From: Hemerocallis citrina
Lineage: Eukaryota; Streptophyta; Magnoliopsida; Asparagales; Asphodelaceae
DNA length: 64,000 nt
Direction: 5' to 3'
Assembly (NCBI GenBank): GCA_017893485.1
Contig: CM030368.1
Coordinates: forward strand, 171,805,004-171,869,003
A model generated the notes under the pieces. That model searched no databases, had not been told where the DNA came from, and saw nothing but the letters and a program-made list of their open reading frames with translations. Below, piece by piece: positions 1-11,100 of this stretch. The position numbers and the translations under genes were made by a program. Every line of letters begins with the position of its first letter. Position 1 is the first letter of the stretch.

Positions 1-552
1 TTCATTTCCAAATGCCGGGGGAGACTTAGCTACTCTTTTATTTCAATTTTCAAATCACAATTTCCAAAATGAGCATTTCCAGCTCATAAATTCTCATGTT
101 GAGTTATCATACTCACATGTATTTTCTCTTTTCAATTATGATTTCTAATTTGTTCAAATAGTCCATGACTATACATGAATTCCACATGCTTTATCAATTA
201 TCACTTCATATCAAAATTTTACATCAGTAACAAATATACACACTTCATATTGTTCCACATTTTTCTCAAATGAGAATAAATTGCATTATGCCACACAACA
301 AAGTTTCGTTTTCCTAAATCATCTTCTAATCCTTCATTTCAACTTATTCTTTTAAGTTATAATTTCACATCAATAAACATATAGAACCATAGTTCTATTC
401 ATGCATTTTATCTCCAAATCATAGTTAATTCCATTCAAATAATCCCCAAATCATTTTTATAAAGTCCCTTATATTTTTAGGAGAATAACCATATTTTTTT
501 TCACAATTTTTGGACACTTAAAAACCCAAAAAAAAAAACATTTTTTTCATTC

Positions 553-786
553 TTACCGATAGCAAGAATCGAACCAGGCACCCAGAGAACACAGCCGACA
601 GCACCAACCGCTAGGTCAGATGCGCTAAGCGCTATAGAGAGGGGACAAAGGGTATTTGTTACTCTCTATCGGTGATTTATATGTTTACAAAAAATGTGAA
701 ATAATATATGCGGCTACGGGGATTCGAACTGATCAACACAAAGAACCCAACCGCACCGTAGGACCACTTGAGCTACGCGCTCAGTT
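553..786 (-). other. Tandem tRNA-like units with intervening hairpin (copy A)
   Basis: Minus strand. Unit 1 (about 709-785) has an A-box-like TAGCTCAAGTGG (764-775) and a B-box-like GTTCGAATCC (720-729). Unit 2 (about 553-630) has a B-box-like GGTTCGATTCT (565-575) and a weaker A box. Between them 634-641 and 662-669 pair as ATAGAGAG/CTCTCTAT. Neither unit folds into a convincing cloverleaf by eye, so these are tRNA-related sequences, not called tRNA genes. Confidence 0.55.
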
Positions 787-1857
787 GTCATAAGTATAAT
801 TTCAATTCCATTTAACTTATGCTCTCTGTTATATTAGAACATTTTGATGTTCAACTAACTTTCATTTCATTTTGCTCTCATCAAATTATACTGTATAACT
901 CCAGATTAATTCTCCCTCACATAATTCGTATATCAGTGTGCATAAAATAATTTTTGTACCAATAAAAATATATTTTCATACAATTCCTTTGAAATTTACA
1001 TTATAACTACTATATTTCTCATTTTTCGACATTTCTTAGCCATTGATCTTCTAATCTCTTTATCCACAATTTTTACATTAATTCTCTGTTATTAATCTTT
1101 TACCCAACATACAAATCTATAGTTGGATTTATCCATTCTCACCTCAACACAAAAAGATCTATTTAATTCATGCAATAGCATTAACAAACTACTAACGTTT
1201 GTATATAATTTTTTGATGGTAATAAATGCATTTCCTTCAATCAATCCATGATCATAATCAATTCACATACAACTTATAATTTAATAATAAAACTACACAC
1301 TATTCCATATCAACAATTCAATCAGTTTGGGATCATTTAATGTGCATTCTTATTAATCATTTTCATACTTCATCATTCAATTTAATCTAGCATTTCTACT
1401 TTAGAAATATGGAGAATTTTACCCACAACTCAAATTTAATAATAAAATCACATACAAGTTATTCATTAACATTCCGATCAATTCATAGACTAACTTTCCA
1501 ATTAAAATGTATTCTTATTAATATTTTTCATGCATCATTACTCAATATAATACTAGCATAATTCCTAATTAGAAATAAGGAAAATTAAACCCACCTTGTA
1601 TGGAGAGACAACACAATTTGCAATAAAATCCTTGCAACGAGATGCACCTCCTCCTAGACGATGCGCGCACAAGCTCCACAAGCACCAACCCGAGCTCCTC
1701 TCCTTGGACTAGCCGGCCTCTCCTCCTTGGAAAAATGCAAGCACAATCCCCCTCACAACTCAATCTTTTTAACTCACAACTACTACTAGATAATGCTATT
1801 AGACTATAGATTTGGAAGGGAAGATTAATGCACAAAATAACTAGCCATGGGAGGGGG

Positions 1858-1865
1858 TATTTATA
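1858..1865 (-). promoter_or_regulatory. LTR TATA box (copy A)
   Basis: TATAAATA on the minus strand followed by a C-rich run, matching the TATA box and C-run in the two complete sister LTRs. It sets the sense orientation and the probable U3/R boundary just downstream. Confidence 0.55.
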
Positions 1866-2035
1866 CTAAAAATCAAATAGAATGGAGGGCTAGGATTAAT
1901 TGGTTGGTTGTAGGATGGAGGGCTAGGATGAGAGTAGGAGTTACAATAACTACCCACATCTAAATAACCACCACCATGATCACCATTACAATTTTTGAAT
2001 TCCCTCCAAAAGTACACAACCGGCCACTTGAAGAA

Positions 2036-2073
2036 GCATGCATTTTGCACGTGTACGTGTAGTGCACGTGCAA
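2036..2073 (-). promoter_or_regulatory. G-box / RY-like cluster in LTR U3 (copy A)
   Basis: Several overlapping CACGTG or ACGTG cores with an adjacent GCATGC. A second CACGTG lies at 2376-2390 near the LTR start. Equivalent clusters occur at the same place in the sister LTRs at 45253 and 59812. G-boxes are known plant bZIP/bHLH sites; use as a promoter element is inferred. Confidence 0.5.
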
Positions 2074-2439
2074 GCAACTAGGACCAAAATTGTACATTAA
2101 CTTTTGTATAAAAATAAAATAATCTTTTAAATTGTATTCTACATGACAAGTTGCGTAAAAGTATAGTCCATGGGCTTTAGTTTATGGGCCAAAATAGTTA
2201 CTTTAAAATAAAATCAATAAATTACATTTTTGGCTTTTAAGAAAAAGGCTTTAAAATAAGGCTTTCTATCTATTTAAAGAAAAAGATTTTTGTATAAAAT
2301 AATTTGAGAACACATATTTAAATATTTATACACATCACAATAAAAATAATTATAAGATTTAATTCAACCAAAATATTGCACGTGCACACTACCTGCAAAA
2401 TAAATAATTTTTCATTAATTGAGAAATCAGGGCATTACA

Positions 2440-2855
2440 GCTGTTTTCTCTTTTTGAGGTATTTGTCTCGCTGCGACCTAGTAGTCTGTTCTTGTTGGCT
2501 CTGTATCGGCTTGTAGGTAGTTCCGTTGCGGTGCTTGGATGCTCCAGCGCGCGGGCTTGCGATTGTGCGATCGCGGTGTCCTTCTAGTCGGGGGTGGCGG
2601 TGAGGGCTGCAGTCTATGGATCGCTGTCTTCTGCATCCTGGATGCTTGATTGTGGCTGGCAATTATACTGCACGAGATTTGGCTTTTTAGTGCAATTCTC
2701 TTCGTTGCATTGTAATTATTTTTTGTGGTTGTTTTTTCTCGTCTTTCTAATTTTACTCCGTGTAAAATTTGGCTGATGTTTGTTACTTTACTATTTTTAT
2801 TTATATATGATTGGCTGGAGTCGATTGACTCTATCCACTTTATCAAAAAAAAAAT
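2440..2855 (+). mobile_element. Possible 5'-truncated LINE 3' end
   Basis: A GC-richer stretch becomes T-rich 3'UTR-like sequence and ends in CTTTATC followed by a run of A, the usual 3' end of plant L1-type LINEs. The left side is cut by the LTR ending at 2439, so no target duplication can be checked. No reverse transcriptase motif remains. A transcribed host 3'UTR or a retrocopy are alternatives. Confidence 0.35.
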
Positions 2856-2982
2856 TTACTTACATTCTATCTCAAAATATTATAATTATCCTTAGACCCA
2901 TCACTATTCAATGTTACTTAAAATTTACGTGTATTACATCTAAGAGGCAGAACCTTACACAACCTTCTCGCACTATAAGTAA

Positions 2983-3158
2983 CTAGTAATTTACACATGC
3001 CATGTATGTTTTAATAATTTCAACAAAAAAAAACTCTGACGTAGGGAGGATTTGAACTGGAAAGCTCATTTATATTAGTTATGTACGTGTGTTGCGCATG
3101 TTGGTAGAATGACAAAATGACAAATAACACTAAGACCTTCTCCCATTATAATATTAGA
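2983..3158 (-). mobile_element. Short non-autonomous Helitron-like element
   Basis: Read on the minus strand it begins TCTAATATTATAATGGG and ends ...GTGTAAATTACTAG, with a short ACAT/ATGT stem before the CTAG end. It resembles the copy at 4219-4389 at both ends and lies next to an A on the left, as expected for insertion between A and T. The right end is approximate. No protein is encoded. Confidence 0.45.
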
Positions 3159-3272
3159 GTTTAGAGATTAGAGATATAGATGTAGATGAGATGAGATATA
3201 CTTATAGTATATCCAAATTGAGATCTTTATTTCTTTTTATTTGGTGGAGATTAATTATATCTATATTCCTAA

Positions 3273-3945
3273 GAGCATCCACAGTCGTCATTGTGTAAAT
3301 TATGCATATATAGATTAATGCATATAGCATTTGGCTATTGTACTGCAGTCGTCGAATGCTATTTTTTACCTATTTAATTTAAAATAATAAAAATCTCAGA
3401 TCAAATCAGATCAGACGAACGAAGAAAAAAAATCCAAAATAGACAGACGCAACTTCATGTTGCATCGGAAGAGAAAGAAGGAAAATCAAAAAAATGGTCA
3501 GACGCAACTTCATTTTACGTCCGACCCTTTTTTTGATTTTTTTTTAACTAGTTTTTTTTTAGTTTTTATATTACGATCAATTAATTTTTTATTACAGGTA
3601 ATTTTTTTTATTATTGAGGGACGCGATGTGAAGTTGCATCGGAGGAATAAAAAGTAATTTATTAGTTTTTATATTACGGTTAATTATTTTTTAATTACGG
3701 TTAATTTTTTTATATTGAGGGACGCAATGTGAAGTTGTGTCGGAGGAATAAAAAGTAATTTTTTTTCGTCGGACGCAACTTCATATTGTGTCCTGTATAA
3801 TATGCATAATTCTCATATCCACTCTCATTTATAGCAATCTACTGTAGCAGAATATGAATAATATGCATATTTAGCAGACAACTGCAGTGATTTTTTTGAC
3901 AAATATGCATAATATGCATATATAGCAGGCGAACTACAGATGCTC
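3273..3945. mobile_element. Tourist/PIF-Harbinger-like MITE
   Basis: Imperfect terminal inverted repeats starting GAGCATC are flanked by TAA on both sides (3270-3272 and 3946-3948), the target duplication typical of PIF/Harbinger MITEs. Both ends also carry ATGCATATATAG-like sequence in inverted orientation. The interior has several short inverted repeats built on GACGCAAC/GTTGCATC (around 3446, 3500, 3620, 3720 and 3770). No transposase is present. The 673-bp length is long for a MITE but acceptable. Confidence 0.6.
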
Positions 3946-3948
3946 TAA

Positions 3949-4218
3949 CATTCCAAGTCTCAAATACTTTGCTTAACGGATGCACATTAGGTCCTATCTA
4001 GATTCCAGCTAGGTTGGATGTTAGCCATACGTTCAACAACTACTTTAAAAAGTTGACACATTCAAATCTTTCGGAATGATCTGATTCCAAATATGAATTT
4101 AGTTAAAATTGAAATTAGTTATGAATAAAGAGAGAAAAAAAACTGAGATATACGTATAGAGTTAATTTGTTTATGTTCAGATTAATAGCCTATTCATGGA
4201 TCAAGAGCTTCAAATATA
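3949..4218. other. Old unassigned DNA, left arm of a dispersed inverted repeat
   Basis: No coding signal. The part at about 3975-4012 (core ATTAGGTCCTATCTAGAT) is repeated in inverted orientation at about 40100-40135, beyond the nested block. These may be the arms of an older DNA element into which Copia-1 inserted. Confidence 0.3.
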
Positions 4219-4389
4219 CTAGTAATTTACACGTGCGCATCTTAATAAATATAGTATTTAAAAAATAAAAATTCCGATAAAATCTGGGCTTGAACCTGAG
4301 ACATCCTTTATAATAGTTTTGCACAGGCGTTACACGGGTTTGTTTGTTTACAAATGACAACTCCAACTCCCCCATTATAATATTAGAGA
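4219..4389 (-). mobile_element. Short non-autonomous Helitron-like element
   Basis: Minus strand starts TCTCTAATATTATAATGGG (4389 leftwards) and ends GTGTAAATTACTAG at 4219. It is flanked by A (4218) and T (4390), the expected A/T insertion site of Helitrons, and is 171 bp. It shares both ends with the 2983-3158 copy. It has no Rep/helicase and must depend on another element. Confidence 0.5.
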
Positions 4390-4886
4390 TGTATAGAGAT
4401 GTTTGTCTATATTCAGATTAATAGCTTATGCATGGATTAATAGCTTCAAACGACATCTTAGAGTATAGGCTAACTTATTGAATTAAATGGGTAAAATATT
4501 TATATATATGTATATCACATCACTGTTAGGAATTCCATCATTGCGCTGGATCTTACAGAGTTTATACGACACGATCAACATAAACCACTAGGCACATAGA
4601 ATATCACACCAAACACACAAAGCATACAATTTTGGCCCGGTTGGGCCTTTTGCCTTAATCTGGGGGAGAAAAAACTGAGATATTATTCAACTAAAAAAGT
4701 TACAACTCACTACGATCCTCTTTCAAGCCTCACCAAAGATGTATTAACATCCCGTAATTTCTAAAGAATAATATATAGTATATATATATGTATAGTAAAG
4801 GAGATGTCAAAAATGTAAATTATGTGAGAAGAGTGGGGTGGGGCCCACGGTCAAAAAGACAAGAGCAACAATTGCTGTTGTTGAGT

Positions 4887-4908
4887 ACTGACATCACGTG
4901 ACGTCAGT
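4887..4908. promoter_or_regulatory. Palindromic bZIP-type site in TRIM LTR 1
   Basis: ACTGACATCA, CG, then TGACGTCAGT: a near-perfect 22-bp palindrome with a central CACGTG and a flanking TGACGTCA. A GACGTGGC ABRE-like core follows about 60 bp on. The sequence is seen directly; regulation is inferred. Confidence 0.45.
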
Positions 4909-5599
4909 GGTGTAGGGGCCACCCGAGATTGAGGTGAAAGAGCAGCGGCGCTGTGTCTTTGTTGGCGATGACGTGGCACTATGTGTCACGGAATTCAAGG
5001 AGAGAGAGTGAATGGAAATAGTTCCATAGCTGGTATACAAATAGAATAAAATAATAATAAATAATAAAAGCCTATGATCAAGAGTCACCAATCTGGTTAA
5101 CCACCTTTTTAGAGGCAGCTTGTGGTGGGCAGTTGTACTATACTATAAAAAATTTGTCTGATAAATTGTATAAATTGTCTGAGCTTGGGGCAGGGGCGTT
5201 ACAAATGACATCTGAGCCGACTTTCGACACCGAGTGTGGGGTATATCTATATAGTCGGGCGGTGGATTTCCGGAACTATAGACCCAGTCGAGTGGTGGAT
5301 TTTGGGACTGTGGTGAGCCCTCAATTAAATCCGATACTGTGATTGATCGGGCGGTGGATTCCGAGATCATGATTAGTCGGGCGGATAGGAGGGTAGCTCA
5401 TTTAAATTCGGGATTATGATTGATCGGGCGGTGAATTTTGGGATCATGATTAATCGGGCAGATAGGAGTGTAGATGCTCTATATCGACTAGAAAGTAGAT
5501 CCTGCACTAGATTGTGCATGCCCCGTGCTCAGCGAAGACGTTGATTTCTGAAGGGGGGTGTATGTAACATCCCGTAATTTCTAAAGAATAATATAATAT

Positions 5600-5634
<35 letters not shown>

Positions 5635-5723
5635 AAGGAGATGGCAAAAATGTAAATAATGTGAGTAGAGTGGGGTGGGGCCCACGGTAAAAAAGACAAG
5701 AACAGCAATTGTTGCTGTTGAGT

Positions 5724-5745
5724 GCTGACGTCATGTGACGTCAGC
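5724..5745. promoter_or_regulatory. Palindromic bZIP-type site in TRIM LTR 2
   Basis: GCTGACGTCA, TG, then TGACGTCAGC: two perfect TGACGTCA palindromes in inverted arrangement, at the same LTR position as 4887-4908. The arms differ between the two LTRs, but the palindrome is kept apart from one base in LTR 1. Confidence 0.5.
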
Positions 5746-6739
5746 GGAGTGGGGGCCACCCAGGATTGAGGTGAAAGAGCAGCAACACTGTGTCTTTGTT
5801 GGCGATGACGTGGCATGTGTGTCACGGAATTCAAGGAGAGAGAGTGAATGGAAATAGTCCCATATCGGGAATACAAATAGAATAAATAATAATAAATAAT
5901 AAAAGCCTATGATCAAGAGTCACCAATCCGGTTAACCACCTTTTTGGAGGCAGCCTGTGGTGGGCAGTTGTACTATACTATAAATAATTTGTCTGATAAA
6001 TTGTATAAATTATCTGAGCTTGGGGCAGGGGCATTACAAAAGAATAGTAGTTGTTTAAATTAAGAAAATATCTCAAACTCTCTTCAATAAAGTATGCTCT
6101 CGTATCTCTCAATGGAGGTCAATTACAATAATATATAAAGATCTAGAGAAATCCTAGTTTGATATCTTGATACAATAGCCATTACATATTCCTAAAGACA
6201 TAACACTACAATAAGAGTCGTACGGTCTAACTTGAAGAGCAAGCTCGGGCTTAAATCGAATCCCCTAGACCCGAACCAAAAATTGTATCAGCCGTGTGTG
6301 TAGTCAAGTGCCAAACTTGTTGTTGACCGCACTTGACCTCTCGCCAACCCGAGGGGGTGTCAGTCGACTGCACAGTCTACCACACATACCCTTGTTGTTG
6401 CTGTTTGGCTTGCTTCCACTCCGCTTCGATTGCCTTGATTCCTCCTTCGCTCAATCATCTAATTTATTTAACTTAGTATGCAAGACATAAACTAAACAAT
6501 CTCCACCTTGGATTGCATATTATGAATCCACACCTGTGTGATTTAAATCTTCTAGACTCTTTTATTCTCCTCTTACAAACAACTATGTTCTGTGACTTCT
6601 TCTGCTAGTTGAATCTACCTCCACCTTTTTTCCTATAGTTTTTATGCCCCTTAAAGGCACACCCCAGTAGGCGTTATCACGGAGGTGCCACCCTCCGCAC
6701 GAACTCCACCTACCCCGAGACATCTCGACCTCTCAACGA

Positions 6740-6990
6740 TATTCGAATGTCAAAGTTTTGCTCAAATGATTCTAGTGATGGCAAACTAGATAGTGCTTTA
6801 GGAATATAGGGCTTAAAAACACTTGCGCAAGTTTTCCGTTCCTACAAAGTTGGTAGAGGTTGTGCTCAACACCCCTCATTCCCTTCATCACCTTTCGATG
6901 ACCTTCCCAAACTGATAGAACTCCACTTTGAGATGTGTACCTGTAGCCTCGTGCTTCAAGAGTTTCCACGGATACAAGATTATGTTTCAA
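6740..6990 (-). pseudogene. Copia-1 GAG-pre-integrase remnant
   Basis: The minus-strand frame contains KHNLVSVETLEARGY and GVLSVWEGHRKVMKGM, the hallmark of the copia GAG-pre-integrase domain that follows the protease. The frame then decays, and the 3' LTR begins about 240 bp further on the minus strand. The integrase core, reverse transcriptase and RNase H that should follow are deleted. The fragment cannot work alone. Confidence 0.75.
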
Positions 6991-7259
6991 CTAAAGAATA
7001 TGCATAACATTCTCTAGTGTGTAACCATTTCCATCTGATACCTCCAACTCGACCATTCCCTCACCACTACTTCACAAAACTCATCAACCACCGTTTTCAC
7101 ACAAAGGTCTCATGTGAACTTGTAAGTAGAAAATATTTCCCTCTTGGAGCATATATGAGAAGAAATCTCCGAATTAAGAAACCTGCTAGAATACACATCT
7201 ATAAAATTTGAAACAAGATTATTGTCTAAGCTATCACCAGATTATGTGGCACTAGATTT

Positions 7260-7974
7260 GGTGCCCCTCTGACTCAACCACTTGTACAACTTTTTTTGTA
7301 ATGCCCATCTCCTTAGCAATGATGGCAACGAATCATACTCTTACGTGCACTTTCCCTTCCATTTGAAGTATCATCCACCTCCAAGCAACTCACACACGTA
7401 GATGTCGATTTCTGACTCTCCTTCCTAAGTGAATCCTCATCCAAGCCCCCGATCATACCTGCTACCGAAAACTTCTCCTTGGTAGATTTCCTGTATAGCA
7501 TGGTTATCAAGTTGGATGAATTTGATGGTGAATATATCAAGTTTGAAGCTTTTAAATCATCTTCATTAATCTTCCTCGGTTCAGATAACTCCGTATTGAA
7601 CTCCAGTGTATGATTTAGAAGAGTGATACTTTCCTTCATTGAGAAATCTAACAACTTTCTTTTCTGGAATATCTGATCCTGTAGCGGCGATTCTGAGTAT
7701 AGTCAGTGCTGAGTCTTGCCCACAGACTCACCGTGCTTTGCTCCTCCATGTGGTTGCACATGACTTCGCTCGTCAATGCCATCTGAATTAAACTCAAGGC
7801 TTTTGAACAAATCTCTTCTCAATTTTCCTGCTTTATGCCGATTGATCTCCCTTTATCTCCTTCTATGATTAGTTTCAAATCCTTTAGAACCAATGTATCA
7901 TACATGTTCACCATCCAGAGATCAAAGTTGGTCTTACCAATGCCTTGCTTGATCTTCGTGATCTGATCTGTCAT
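7260..7974 (-). pseudogene. Copia-1 gag pseudogene
   Basis: The probable start codon is at 7974 on the minus strand, about 65 bp past the primer site near 8040. The opening MTDQITKIKQGIGKTNFDLW matches the start of copia gag of the UBN2 type (an F/W-rich motif after a short leader). Downstream, shifted frames encode more gag, including LITMLYRKSTKEKF. The CCHC knuckle is at about 7285-7330, with pattern CHHC, GDGHYKKSC, but a stop codon sits inside it. At least one frameshift also breaks the product. Gag would normally form the cytoplasmic particle that packages element RNA. Confidence 0.75.
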
Positions 7975-8040
7975 CTCCAAGGAACTCGAACAAACCCACG
8001 AACCGGCAATAGATTTCTGACATAAAGCTCTGATACCACT

Positions 8041-8142
8041 TGTTAGGAATTTCATTTTTGTACCGGATAGTTTATATGACACGATCAACACAAACCACCA
8101 AGCAAATAGAAGATAACACCAAACACACAAAGCACACAATTT
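8041..8142 (-). repeat. Copia-1 5' LTR, left fragment
   Basis: Matches 4524-4629 closely from TGTTAGGAAT onward, then stops at the insertion of the long-LTR element. It continues at 39289. Confidence 0.85.
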
Positions 8143-11100
8143 TGTAGCACCCCGAATTTCCAACAAATAAAATTCAGAGATAAGTGGCATAATTTCCAGA
8201 GTCAACTTCATTTGCAATCATAAACACAGTATGAAATACAGGAGAAAATTTAAAACTTTTTATTAAATATTTTCTTATTACAAAACACAGCGGAATTAAA
8301 CACATTAATTACAATAAATTACAAATCTTTACAACACATAGAATGTTCAATTTGCATTTATACCCTAAGCTTTATTTGCATCAATGCTATCTATAACTGA
8401 AAATCCTGCAAGAGTCTATTGAAAGTGGGCACGTCAGTTAAATGCAACTGACGTCAAATATAGTAATAGTGATACTTCTACTTCTCACAATCAGAAACTT
8501 GATGCATATTAATATAGCAATAATACATGATGCATAAAAAATAATAAATAGAACATGGAACAACAATAAGTGGAGCACAAAACAACACATGAAGTTAGGT
8601 TAAGTGTCAAGTGTATGAGATGAAAAAAAAAACAAGTATGCGTAAAACAAGTCAAGAAACACAAATGCATATGATGATTTCTAATGCATACTTGTCAGAT
8701 TCTATGCATCTCATACAACATAGGTCCAGTGCAAGCCTTTATCGTTCTCCACTTTATAGGGTTCAATTCCTCGTTATGCAACCTACTACCATGACTACTA
8801 TTTAGATATTTTGCAAATATTGACTATCGCCCTTGGAATACTGAAGACCAATCCTACTCCGTAGATCACTCTGGGGCCTCTCATACCCTCGTCCTGAAAT
8901 ACTGGAGACTGTCTCACTCCGCAAGTCATTATGGAGCTCTCATTGCACAAATATACCATGAGCGTCGCTCTCATCCCGGAATACTGGAGATCAATCCAAC
9001 TCCGTAGATCATTCTGGGGCCTATTTCATCCCTCGTACCAAAATACTAAAGATTATCTCATTCCACATATCATTCTTAAGTCCATAACTCATGTTTGCTC
9101 TTGCTTCATCATATCACCATCTAATGTCCTTATGCGTACATGAGCAATCTGAGCCACCTAGAGCTAGCTCCACCCTACCAGACTTAAACGCAAAAAACTA
9201 GGAACACTAGCCTTCACTAGCTAATTTCCACTATCAATTAACTCACTACCGGTAATCCTGGCTCCTGCCAACCTCTAGTGCTCACAATGCAAAAATCATC
9301 ACAATCTTTCTAAGGTTCACATCACAACCCTAAATCTCAAATCAAACCCAACTTGGTTCAATTATACAAAATTACTTTTCATTAATTCCATTCCTTTAAA
9401 TTAACTAAAACTGCCAAAACTCTCTCTTTCATATATGGAAACATATCCAACTTATGATAATTCTTTAAAATCAACTTTTAAATACCACTTTCCATTCATT
9501 CATAAAGTTCAACCAATTCTACAGGAAACTCTTTCAACTCAACTGAAACATGCCTCTTAATCACGTTGGAACTCGTCCCAAGAATCTGAAATTCTTTTGT
9601 CTAAAATTTGAAATTTCCACTTTTTAGAAACCGAAAAATACTCCCTTAGAGCTCAAAGTTTTACTTCAAAAAAACTGAAACATATAACCCCTCAAAACTG
9701 AGAATTTAATCTCTCAAAACATAAATTTATTTCCGTCAAAATGTTTCTTGAATATATCAAAACTTGAAATTAGATTAAATAAAATCTGAAATTTAACAAC
9801 TTCGAAACTTCATCAAAACTCAATCAAATCTCTCATGGATATTAGTTTAAACACATTTATATACACTTCTATATGTATACTAGAGTTCCCCCACCATAGA
9901 ACACAAATCCACATAAAAAACCCACTCGAAAAACACTCCAAAAATCCGAGCACAAACCCAACCAGCAACAAAAGCAGGTTTCGGTTTTGAACAGTAACCC
10001 TCGGGTTACTGCTCAACCCGAGACCCAACAACCCTTAACCTAGGGTTTTGACCTCCAAATCCTAGCACCCATATATTTAATGTATTTTATATGCATATTT
10101 CTTCCCATATACTATTTGCATGCATAAATAATCAGGGTTTAGCATCAAGAATTATGTTTACCTTATAACAACGAATAAACATGAAAAAAAAATCTCAACT
10201 TTAAAATCAATCAAGTATGAATTTAATAGCATACAATAAGTTCTAACTACAAGTTAAATGCATGATCATCAATCAATTTTATAGACCCCAAATAAGATCT
10301 TGATCAATTAGAAATTTGTATTTGTATGTTCATGATAATCTCCAAGTCATAATATTAAAACCCAATATTTAATACACAATCCACCATCATACATCAAGTT
10401 AAGTTCTTCTATGTGTCTAACATCAATAACATTCTTTTAATTTTTTTTAACATGATAATCATAACATCAATGAAGTTCTAATTCCATGAAAAATATCAAT
10501 ACCACATTCATTCCTTATGCATACTTCCATAAAAAACTTGAGAATCTAAAACATGAAATTAATTATAATTAAAACAACGAATTCTCTTATAAATATTGCA
10601 ACTTTTTAATCAACCAAGCAATGATTTTGCGTGTGTTCAATGGTCTATAAATTATCATAACAAATATCCATCAACTACTGTAAACTCCATGATCATACAA
10701 ATATTTTTTGTAAATCAGAACAAGTTCTTTCATGCATCACCAATCTCTAACATCAATAAATAATTTATACATGGTAATCACATCTCAATTAGGGTTCTTA
10801 TTCATGAAGATGTTATTTGACTACCCATTCATTGAGATTTACCCTCTAATAGATCTACATCAAGTTTCATACTCATGCAAAATCTTAACATATACCATAC
10901 TTGATCAATCATCATATTCTACAAGCATATAACAAATCAAGAGATAAGAAGTACTACCCACCTCAAAGAAGATCAATGAAGAATAATAATAACTAGAAGG
11001 AAAAGCTCCTCCTCGCGAAAATCCAAAGATCCAAGCCTCCAAAACTCCAAGATAAAATTAAAGAAACTGAGAATTTTTTTTGGTTCCAAAACATGGGAAA

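Larger units (their letters stand above)
1..2439 (-). mobile_element. Partial long LTR, gypsy Tekay/Del-like (copy A)
   Basis: The right edge, read on the minus strand, starts TGTAATGCCC, the same terminus as the complete solo LTRs at 45253 and 59812. The interior is collinear with them: the sequence at the window's left edge, around a GCCGGGGGAGACTTAGCTAC string, matches about 47500-47530 of the 45253 copy. Roughly the last 1 kb of the LTR therefore lies outside the window. It contains, in sense order, G-box-rich sequence, a TATA box, a splice-donor-like site and two tRNA-like units. It has no coding capacity; the 60-90 codon reading frames here are chance. Whether it is a solo LTR or belongs to a full element cannot be told. 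Confidence 0.8.
4740..6038 (+). mobile_element. TRIM (miniature LTR retrotransposon)
   Basis: Two direct repeats, 4740-5203 and 5563-6038, start TGTA...CATCCCGTAATTTC and end GGGGC(G/A)TTACA. They are flanked by the duplication AAAGA (4735-4739 and 6039-6043). The 359-bp interior starts with a degenerate tRNA-Met primer site (TGACATCTGAGCC, from about 5207) and ends with a purine tract (AAGGGGGGTGTA) before the second LTR. It contains repeated GATCGGGCGGTG units and no coding frame. Movement would need enzymes supplied in trans. The first LTR has a small insertion near its start. A reverse-oriented solo LTR of the same family is at 37670. Confidence 0.85.
4524..6498 (-). repeat. Copia-1 3' LTR, split by a TRIM
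   Basis: LTR sequence at 4524-4739 and 6039-6498 flanks the TRIM. It aligns along its length with the other LTR at 8041-8142 and 39289-39854, including the shared terminal ATGTCTTGCATAC string. A palindromic AGTCGACT lies near 6362. Confidence 0.8.
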
